The translations under genes were made by a program, and so were the position numbers. From assembly GCA_933207985.1 (NCBI GenBank), contig OW240913.1, positions 360,211,699-360,275,698 of the forward strand: a DNA stretch of 64,000 nucleotides, read 5' to 3'. A model generated the notes under the pieces. It was not told where the DNA came from. It saw only the letters and a program-made list of their open reading frames with translations, and made no database searches. Each line of letters opens with the position of its first letter. Position 1 is the first letter of the stretch. This document shows, piece after piece, positions 10,055 to 17,239 of the stretch. Source of the DNA: Pelobates cultripes (taxonomy: Eukaryota > Chordata > Amphibia > Anura > Pelobatidae).

Positions 10055-11922
10055 TTGGCCTCCTTAAAGCCCAGCAGGTGGCCATCACCAAAGATGCTAG
10101 TGGGTACACTTTCTGGTATAATTCATCATGTACCCATGTGGCTACATTCACTTTTGATTACTGTGATATTGTAGAATGCCCATTCCCTAAGTCACAGATT
10201 CAAGCCATTTATAAAGATATACCACAAGCAAAAGACCCTTACGTTTGTGTAGTAGATGAACAATGGGGTTATGACTGTAACTACTGGGGGGCTGCGGGAT
10301 GGAATACTGGGCCTGCCTGGGGTTATAAACCCAAAAGTGCTTTATCTAAGATAGACAATCAGGGTAGATCCCTCCTTCAAAGAATGACTTTAAGAAAGCC
10401 TGGAGGAAGTACCCCTATGAAATTAATGTTAAATATTGAACATCCTGGCCCCGAGGATGCAGACCGATATGTAATGGGAATGTATTGGAAGAAAGGTTCC
10501 TACAACAAATTAGGTCATTTCTACCTCAGAGATATGTACCACTCTCCAGAGTGGCAAGGGGCTGATCATATGGTCCCAAATCCGCTAAAACCACATATCC
10601 AGTCCTTTAAAGATATGATGGCCATCGCTAACCCCACTTTTGAAGGTACCATGGCCGCTGAAACTGGATTCAATGACATTAATTTGTGGTTAGAATGGAT
10701 GAGGTATAATGCCAACAAACATAATAAAACAGCATTTTATGTATGTGGCGGTGCCCGACCCCACCTTGGCACCGTCCCCCTAACTCTCCCTTTAGAGATA
10801 GAAGATTGCTTCTTAAGCCTTTTTGCCTACCAATATGACTTTAATAGGTCCCTCTGCATGGCATGGACGGCAGAATACCCTCTCTTAGTTGAAAATGTTA
10901 AGCCACCAGATGGAATCACAGTCTATAGAGGTAATTACACTTGTTATGCCATGTATGACGGGATTGGTAAATTCATGGGTAATTTTTCTAAAGGTTATTG
11001 CGCCACTTACAGAACTGTTCCTATACGCCTGTTGCAACACCATACCAGGTCATTGGGGGATATTTACTGGTTATGTGGGGATCTACAGTTAAGATCTAGG
11101 CTGGAAACTGAGTGGTGGGGTGAGTGTACCCTAGCCAAAGTTATCATGCCCATTCATATTATTTCTGATAATCATCATGACACATACGACCCTCCACATA
11201 CACCAGCCAGAGTAAGGCGCGAAACCCCATTAAAAGGCAGTTTTGACCCCCACATTTACATAGATGCCATTGGGGTACCTAGGGGGGTGCCTAATGAATT
11301 TAAAGCTAGAGATGAAGTAGCTGCAGGTTTTGAATCACTGTTCACTATAGTCACTGCCAACAAAAACCTTAATTGGATTAATTATATCTATTACAACCAA
11401 CAGCGCTTCGTGAACTACACCAGGGATGCCCTCCAGGGCCTGGCCGAGCAGTTGCAGGCCACATCCCAGATGACCTTCCAGAACAGAATGGCCTTAGACA
11501 TGATTCTAGCTGAAAAGGGGGGTGTATGTAAAATACTACCTGACACCATGACTTGTTGCATTTACATTCCAGAAAACACAGGTCCTAATGGTAAAGTCAC
11601 TCTGGCCATAGCTAAATTAAATAGACTCTCAGAAGAGTTAAAGAGAAACTCTGGAGTTACTGATCCCTGGGAAAAATGGTTTGGTTGGATGACTGGTTGG
11701 CAGAGAGCTTTAGTCCAGATTGGTATTGCCTTACTAATTTTTCTTTTTATTCTTGCTCTTCTCATTTGTTGTGTCCTCCCATGCCTAAGGAAATTCCTGC
11801 AGAAAACCGTAGACCAAGCAACACCAACCTTCACTCATCTGACAATCAATGATCAAGATCTCACCTCACCCTGTATTCCGCTACAAACTCTCCCTTATAC
11901 TGATGAAGTGCAGAAAGTCTAG
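10027..11922 (+). CDS. env: ERV envelope glycoprotein, uninterrupted 631-codon frame
   Basis: A class I fusion envelope precursor. Residues 1-17 form a signal peptide. The surface subunit runs to a furin-type site RVRR (residues 395-398). The transmembrane subunit has a hydrophobic fusion-peptide region, heptad-like helices, a segment resembling the gamma-type immunosuppressive region (about 485-500), a C-x8-CC cysteine cluster (501-511; the family norm is C-x6-CC), a membrane span at about 561-587 and a cytoplasmic tail of about 44 residues. At least six N-glycosylation sites are visible. The ATG lies 28 nt inside the end of pol, a usual arrangement. No stop or frameshift, unlike every other gene in the provirus. 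It could be a recent, not yet decayed copy or a retained gene; the sequence alone cannot decide. Confidence 0.9.
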   Translation: MCLWYIISLVGLLKAQQVAITKDASGYTFWYNSSCTHVATFTFDYCDIVECPFPKSQIQAIYKDIPQAKDPYVCVVDEQWGYDCNYWGAAGWNTGPAWGYKPKSALSKIDNQGRSLLQRMTLRKPGGSTPMKLMLNIEHPGPEDADRYVMGMYWKKGSYNKLGHFYLRDMYHSPEWQGADHMVPNPLKPHIQSFKDMMAIANPTFEGTMAAETGFNDINLWLEWMRYNANKHNKTAFYVCGGARPHLGTVPLTLPLEIEDCFLSLFAYQYDFNRSLCMAWTAEYPLLVENVKPPDGITVYRGNYTCYAMYDGIGKFMGNFSKGYCATYRTVPIRLLQHHTRSLGDIYWLCGDLQLRSRLETEWWGECTLAKVIMPIHIISDNHHDTYDPPHTPARVRRETPLKGSFDPHIYIDAIGVPRGVPNEFKARDEVAAGFESLFTIVTANKNLNWINYIYYNQQRFVNYTRDALQGLAEQLQATSQMTFQNRMALDMILAEKGGVCKILPDTMTCCIYIPENTGPNGKVTLAIAKLNRLSEELKRNSGVTDPWEKWFGWMTGWQRALVQIGIALLIFLFILALLICCVLPCLRKFLQKTVDQATPTFTHLTINDQDLTSPCIPLQTLPYTDEVQKV

Positions 11923-12190
11923 GAAGGGACAGTACAGGGACAGCGTCCGTCTTTATGGGTAGACTGCCGTACGGAGAAGTAGTGGATAAGCCACTATGGG
12001 TTACCAGCGGAGTGAAGAGTGTTCCTGAACCGTACTGACGGATGTGCTGCAGCCTGTTAGGGTCAAGAGAGGGATAGACTTGCACTTTGCATTAACACTA
12101 AGTCAGCGGTCATGGGGTTTCTGTGTCTTTGGGCTAACACATCTTCTGATACTAACAAATAAAGTTTTGTCTTTTAGCAAATAACATTTT

Positions 12191-12199
12191 AGGGGGGAC
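12191..12199 (+). promoter_or_regulatory. ERV polypurine tract
   Basis: AGGGGGGAC directly before the 3' LTR, the position where plus-strand DNA synthesis is primed. An AATAAA lies upstream at about 12159, outside the LTR. Confidence 0.75.
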
Positions 12200-12808
12200 T
12201 GTTGTAGAATTATTAGGCCTCTATAAATCTGTAAGGCCCCTTTAAATCCTCTTGCTATACCTCTAAGAGGCCCCCATAGTTTTACAAGAAAGCTTTGTCT
12301 ATAGAACATAGAATTTTCATGCCAGCAAGAAATAGCTTTGATAAAATGTGTATTTACTAAAAGCCTTGAAACCTAAACTTGAGAAACTAACCGTGCCAGC
12401 TACACTCTAAATGGATAGCTGCCAAAAGGCCCCTCCCGTCGAGTGAGCTCCTCATGTTAGCAAAATGGCGCTAAAACCTGGAGGAGAAAAGCATGACATG
12501 GATAGTGACTTAAGATGGTACACCCCATAGGGAGGGCATTTTACTAACATCTTAGCACCTAAGCCAATTAACAATGTTTATTTGTCTATATCTTGATTTT
12601 CTTCAATGATGTAATAATGCCTTTAAAAGGGTCTGCGCACCCATTTTCTGTCAGAAGCCATTAAACTTCTCCGGAGTTCTTTCATTAACCTGAACTTTGT
12701 GTCTCAGTGTGAATTTACTTCTGCGTGCACGCAACTTTATTATCTTTAATTTGGAGAGGAACAGATAGTCATTCAAACTAATTGGTTTGCAGTAAATTAT
12801 CTACAACA
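12200..12808 (+). repeat. ERV 3' LTR (609 bp)
   Basis: Same length as the 5' LTR; six substitutions and no indels seen by eye. Ends AATTATCTACAACA, which pairs with the TGTTGTAGAATT start as an imperfect inverted repeat. Followed by the ATAT target duplication (12809-12812). Confidence 0.93.
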
Positions 12809-13472
12809 ATATCAATATCTGACATATACTGTATAGGGTCTTCTAGGAGTTCTGGTAAATCCCTGGCTGCCACTTCTTCCTTTAAGGACTCATTAAGGCC
12901 CTCAAAAAACACAGCTGTTAGAGCACTGTTATTCCAAGTCAATTCAGAGGCCAAGGTGCGAAATTCGATAGCATAATCGGCCACTGTTCTAGATCCTTGT
13001 TTGATTTTTAACAACGCTCTGACTGCTAGTCTCTTTCTGCCTGGGGGATTGAACACATTACGGAAAGTCCTGAGGAACAATTCAAAATTAAAGACAATCA
13101 CGTCATAATTCTCCCACAAGGGATTTATCCAGGCCAGGGCTCTACCTTCTAATAGGATCATAATGAATGCAATCTTGGACCTATCAGTAGGGAATGAATC
13201 AGGGGCTACTTCAAAATGTACGCCCACCTGGTTCAAAAATCCCCTGCATAATGATGGATCCCTGGAATAACGAGGAGGGGGAGTTAGACAAATAGATGGA
13301 GTGGAATGAGTCGCAGATGGTAGAGCGACAGCACCTTGAGAACTACCGTCCTCTACCTCTGGTTGAAGACACGCAGTTCTGGTGCTTGGGCAAACTGATC
13401 CATTCTATGATCTAACCCCTCTATTCTATTTTCATATGCAGCCATTTGTTGTCCCAGGTTTGCAGGGTCCAT
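12809..13472 (-). pseudogene. gag: gypsy gag, N-terminal and capsid part
   Basis: The ATG at 13472-13470 starts MDPANLGQQMAAYENRIEGL, an N-terminus with coiled-coil character typical of this element group, but the frame stops at 13355-13353 and another frame takes over. The 13236-12809 part is a capsid of the Retrotrans_gag type: RALAWINPLWENY, FRTFRNVFNPPGRKR, ADYAIEFRTLASEL, FFEGLNESLKEEVAARDLP. It reaches the ERV boundary at 12809 and continues on the other side at 3475. At least one shift lies between about 13350 and 13240. Confidence 0.85.
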
Positions 13473-13485
13473 GGCCCTGTCTTAA

Positions 13486-14064
13486 TGTTAAGGTTAATAC
13501 TCCCCAACACGCAAACCAGAGAACAATAAAGGCGAACACAGATAGACGTATTACCGGACCTTAAAGTGGCCGGACTTAACGTAGGAATGAGAGATAAGAA
13601 TAGTCAAACACGCCAAGGTCAGGAATACAGAGATACGGGAAAGCGAAATAGACAGAGCCAAGGTCAGGGAGCCAGAAATAAGAATAACTAATAAACAAGC
13701 CGAAGTCAGGAACCAGAGAAAAGACAACTACTCAGAACGCATTCTCAGGCTATAATAAACTACGACAGGGCAAGGAAGTGATGTCAGAAGGAGGTTAATA
13801 TAGGGCAAGGTGAATACTGATAGGCAGGGACAGAATTGAAGGAGGTATAAATAGATAGTGGCAATAGGCCACTATCTCTTTAAATTTGGAGTCCACGTCA
13901 TCCCTGCCGGAAACCTTGTGCATGCACGCACGTCCCCGGATGCTCTCCCAGATGCGTGCGCGCCCCCGGAGGCGCACGGGTGTGACGCCCGCCAGCGATC
14001 AACACCACCCGACATGAGAGAACGGACGGCAGGACCGGGATGGCGCGGGACACCAGGTATGACA
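13486..14064 (-). repeat. gypsy 5' LTR (about 579 bp)
   Basis: On the minus strand it begins TGTCATACCTGGTGTCCC and ends CCTTAACA, just before the gag ATG region. The GC-rich, CpG-bearing part at 13900-14050 (outer side, U3) contrasts with the A-rich inner part. Only 13 nt separate the LTR from the gag ATG, so a standard primer site is not evident; the inner boundary may be off by some bases. The partner LTR is outside the window. Confidence 0.72.
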
Positions 14065-15290
14065 TATAGATCATGCCCCTGCAGTCTTGCTGTGCAATTA
14101 AATTACCTTGTTTATAGAGCCCTAGTCATGCCTCCCTCCACGTGACTTGAACAGCCTTCCTAAACACTTCCTGAAAAGAGAGATCGAATGTTTAAACTTC
14201 ATTTATGGTACAGTGTGTTTAATCTAGAATTTCCTATCTCTTGCTCTGAGTCTGTTAACCTCTTCATTAGTGAGCACTTTAGATTGAAGAAATATTAGCA
14301 TAACGTTAATTTGAAGAGAGTGATGCATAGCTAGCATAAAAAGATATGCTTAAAAATCTAAAATATGTAAATTTACAGGATTTTTACTTCTCACTTATTC
14401 ATTCATCCTTTATAAAAAAATATTTGGGAAATTAAAAGCTTTAGACAGTATACAGTGTCCTTTATCTTGCAATATTTGACACAGAATCTGAAAATGGTCA
14501 AAAACCTTGCTTGTAGGTATTTCCAAGGACCCCAAAGGCATTACTAGCAGTACAGCTTACTAAAAATAGCAACAGGATTTAGTAAGAATGTTTGCATTGA
14601 GCATATAGTAAAAACATCTAACTCACATGTTTCTAAGATAAAGGTATTTAAAACTGCTATAGCAATCTTTAGCAATCTCTGGACTGCTAATGTAATGCTG
14701 ATAGTGAAATGGTAGAGTCCATTAACTCATTTCCCCTTCCTGATTGTGACAATAAGATGGTCATTTAAAATACCTGTACGTTGAAAGGAGAGGGTGAGCT
14801 GGCATTTCCAGCAACTTTACATTCATTATATCAGTGACAGAGAAATCCGTTCCTCTACTGGCTGGTATTCATAACTAGAGTATAAATGAGGGTAAGTGAG
14901 GCTTTCTGAACTAGATTTCATACTGCTAAATAAATGAAAATAAAAATGTTTATACTCGATTCTGGTGTTGAAGGGGTTAATAGCAGGGTAGAGCCAGCAG
15001 CAACCTCCTGCAGGTGATTGAAATAAATTAACAGAGCAGGAGATAATAACTTCTAAAGTAAACACACTGTGAACAGATCTGATCAGGCCCGGACTGGCCG
15101 AGGTCGACGGGGAAGATCAACAGATCCGAGCGTCGGCCCTGCTGTGTGCCTTCATGGGCCCATGACGTGAGAAGATCAAAGATCTCCCTCACCAGCCCAC
15201 AGGCACTGACATGCGGCCGCCAGGGCCGCCATCAGGGCATGACAACCGCAACGACAACCGACTGCTCAGGTCGTCTGGGCCCCAGATTCA
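14065..15290. other. AT-rich non-coding stretch, then GC-rich segment
   Basis: 14065-15085 is AT-rich with no convincing frame or repeat signature. From about 15086 the base composition changes sharply to GC-rich sequence (GGCCCGGACTGGCC and similar), which probably begins a dispersed repeat that also holds the palindromes and minisatellites to the right. Confidence 0.5.
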
Positions 15291-15340
15291 GTGGGTACAT
15301 ACCGGGTCGCAGGGGGCCCTGCGACCCGGTATGTACCCAC
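15291..15340. repeat. Perfect palindrome, 22-bp arms, 6-bp loop
   Basis: The arms at 15291-15312 and 15319-15340 are exact inverted copies (starting GTGGGTACATACC and ending GGTATGTACCCAC) around GGGGCC. Such a structure can extrude as a cruciform or fold in RNA. Confidence 0.95.
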
Positions 15341-15408
15341 AGGGCCAGCCTCTTCTCCTGGGGGGCCCAGCAGCCGGTCACCTCAGGGCCCCCCCAGAGG
15401 CTGGCCCT
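15341..15408. repeat. Second inverted repeat, 13-bp arms
   Basis: AGGGCCAGCCTCT (15341-15353) and AGAGGCTGGCCCT (15396-15408) are perfect inverted copies. G-runs and C-runs just inside the arms can extend the pairing. It directly abuts the preceding palindrome. Confidence 0.9.
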
Positions 15409-15439
15409 GACAGCCGGACGGCGCGCGAGGGAGCACTCT

Positions 15440-15998
15440 CTGAGGGAGGGAGGGAGGGAGGGGGGGACAGGAATTAAATCTCAGGGGAGGTGGACAGGAA
15501 TGAAATTTGAGGGGAGGGGAGAAGGAATGAAATTTGAGGGGAGGAGAGAGGAATTAAATTTGAGGGGAGGGGGGAAAGGAATTAAATTTGAGGGAGGGAG
15601 GGGGAGAGGAAGGAAATTTGAGGGAGGGAGGGGGAGAGGAAGGAAATTTGAGGGAGAGGGGGAGAAGGAAAATTGAGACGAGGGAGAGGAAGGAAATTGG
15701 AGGGAGAGGAGAAGGAAATTGGAGGGAGGGAGGGGGAGAGGAAGGAAATTTGAGGGACGGGGAAGAGGAAGAAAATTTGAGGGACGGGGGAGAGAAAGGA
15801 AATTTGAGGGACGGGGGAGAGGAAGGAAATTGGAGGGGAGAGGAAGGAAATTGGAGAGGGAAATGAGAGGGAGGGGGAAGAAGGAAATTGGAGGGAGGAT
15901 TGGAGGGGAGGGAAGAAGGAAATTGGAGAGGGAGGGGGAGAAGAAGGAAATTGGAGGGAGAGGGGGGGAGAAGGAAATTGACGGGGGGAGGGGGAGAG
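15440..15998. repeat. Purine-only minisatellite
   Basis: A long G/A strand with a degenerate unit of about 20-35 bp built on GAGAGGAAGGAAATT plus (T/G)GAGGGA. Nearly all bases on the plus strand are purines. Long apparent frames on both strands are consequences of this bias and are not genes. Polypurine tracts of this kind can form triplex DNA. Confidence 0.92.
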
Positions 15999-16007
15999 AT
16001 TGACATC

Positions 16008-16262
16008 CATCACACACAATGCACCCCTTGCACACAGAAAAACACACAATGCATTACACACAGACACACGTACACAAGCAATGCATCCCTTACACACAGC
16101 AACACACAATGCACCCCTTACACACACTCAATGCATCCCTTACAGACGCACACACTGCATCCCATACATACACAAACTCATCTTGCAGCCCTTACACATA
16201 CAAACACAGATTCACACAATGCATTCCTTACACACATCAGGACATCCCCCACACACACACTC
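16008..16262. repeat. CA-rich minisatellite
   Basis: Degenerate units around ACACACAATGCATCCCTTAC repeat to about 16262. It directly follows the purine tract. No coding meaning. Confidence 0.88.
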
Positions 16263-16539
16263 CACTCCCTGTGAACAAACTCATTGGTGGAACATGAAGG
16301 TGGAATCTGGGACCCAGACCTTGAGCTGTGTAAAGGGCCCTCAAAAAAATGGAGCTGCTTCCCGTTCTCCCAGAACAGTGATTTTTGTGACCACAGTTAC
16401 AAACCGCCTCCAGAGTGCCTGTTGTACACCAGACCAGTGGAGCCAGACGGCAGCTAAAGCCCATCATCATCCTCATCTGGTTGTAAGTAGGCAATCTAGT
16501 ATATTATTCGTGGCACTAATTCGAGGATTTTACAATTAT

Positions 16540-16556
16540 CATGACGGAAAGTCATG
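16540..16556. promoter_or_regulatory. DIRS A left-end palindrome, possible recombination core
   Basis: CATGAC-GGAAA-GTCATG. It lies between the inverted repeat and the left terminus, and recurs inverted in the internal region at 17167-17183. DIRS B has the same arms with a GTAAA spacer (33634-33650 and 34238-34254). Paired arms around a short spacer are what a tyrosine recombinase site looks like; that role is inference. Confidence 0.5.
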
Positions 16557-16762
16557 ATTTTATTAAAGACACGGAGGCGAGTATTATGCTGCACTCTTTC
16601 TTTAATACCCTCAGCAGCAAAGAATACATTATTGAAGAAAAATAAACATTTGAACTAGGTATAACATCATAGTGACAATGTCCGCCTAGCAACATGACCA
16701 TCCAATCAGTGTCGTCCTTCTCCTATAGTAGGCGGAGCATTGATGACCAATTCCTCTTTCTT
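16557..16762. repeat. DIRS A left inverted terminal repeat
   Basis: Starts GATTTTATTAAAGACACGG and matches 24387-24182 inverted over about 206 bp with few differences. Left and right copies carry different tags next to the common start: GGCGAGTATTATG here, GGCTCCTATTATG on the right. Confidence 0.92.
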
Positions 16763-17135
16763 TCTTGCGTATCCCGAAGAATAAACTCAAAACTCGGAAC
16801 AGGAAACCGGATGAACCGACGAGCCATAACAAGGTATGTGGCCCCAAGAGCTCCTTCAACCCATTCATGCTAGAAGAGACAAGAAAATATGGTAATGTCT
16901 TGGATTGATGGGTTTTCCATACATAGAGGAACACACATTTGACCAAACAATGGCAATAATTCATAGACGTAGTAAGAGAGACTACTGATCTGAGGATAAT
17001 CATGACAAAGAATCTCAAATTAGATAAAGTCCTAACGCCTGAGATGGCTCCAATATCACCAAAATGAACTTACCATGGAGAGGTCTGTAACTTACCTTGC
17101 CCCACATCCAAGCCGTCCAAGGGCGGGTGGGTGGG

Positions 17136-17236
17136 ATAATACTTGCCTCTGTGTCTTTAATAAAATCATGACTTTCCGTCATGATAATTGTAAAATCCTC
17201 GAATTTTATTAAAGACCCGGAGGCTCCTATTATGCT
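17136..17236. repeat. DIRS A internal complementary region
   Basis: The minus-strand copy of the right outer end (CATAATAGGAGCCTCC...) runs directly into the left outer end (TCGAGGATTTTACAATTATC and the palindrome) and then the left-type repeat start. It is a copy of the joined ends of the element. In DIRS elements this region is proposed to template completion of the ends and circularisation. Confidence 0.88.
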
Positions 17237-17239
17237 ATT

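Larger units (their letters stand above)
3480..12808 (+). mobile_element. gamma-type endogenous retrovirus nested in the gypsy gag
   Basis: A provirus of 9329 bp with 609-bp LTRs (3480-4088, 12200-12808) that begin TG and end CA, flanked by a 4-bp direct repeat ATAT (3476-3479 and 12809-12812). Order: LTR, primer site, leader, gag remnant, protease, partial RT, connection and RNase H, broken integrase, env, polypurine tract, LTR. Protease, pol and env organisation and the Env features are gammaretrovirus-like. The LTRs differ at 6 positions by my manual alignment (about 1%), so insertion is recent compared with the damage to gag and pol; the internal deletions may predate insertion. No gag or pol protein could be made intact; env could. 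Confidence 0.92.
1..14064 (-). mobile_element. Ty3/gypsy chromovirus-type LTR retrotransposon, split by an ERV
   Basis: Read on the minus strand, the order is 5' LTR (13486-14064), gag (13472-12809 and 3475-3214), protease, reverse transcriptase, RNase H, integrase and a C-terminal chromodomain. This is the order of Ty3/gypsy elements, and the chromodomain places it among chromoviruses. The 3' LTR lies beyond the left window edge. Gag is interrupted by the plus-strand ERV at 3480-12808; gag codons resume on either side of it. The frames carry at least two in-frame stops and several shifts, so this copy is dead. Older than the ERV it contains. Confidence 0.9.

Noticed and set aside
15481..16127. 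Long overlapping frames on both strands
   Set aside because: All lie in the purine-only minisatellite. Lack of T on one strand removes stop codons. Translations are pure low complexity.
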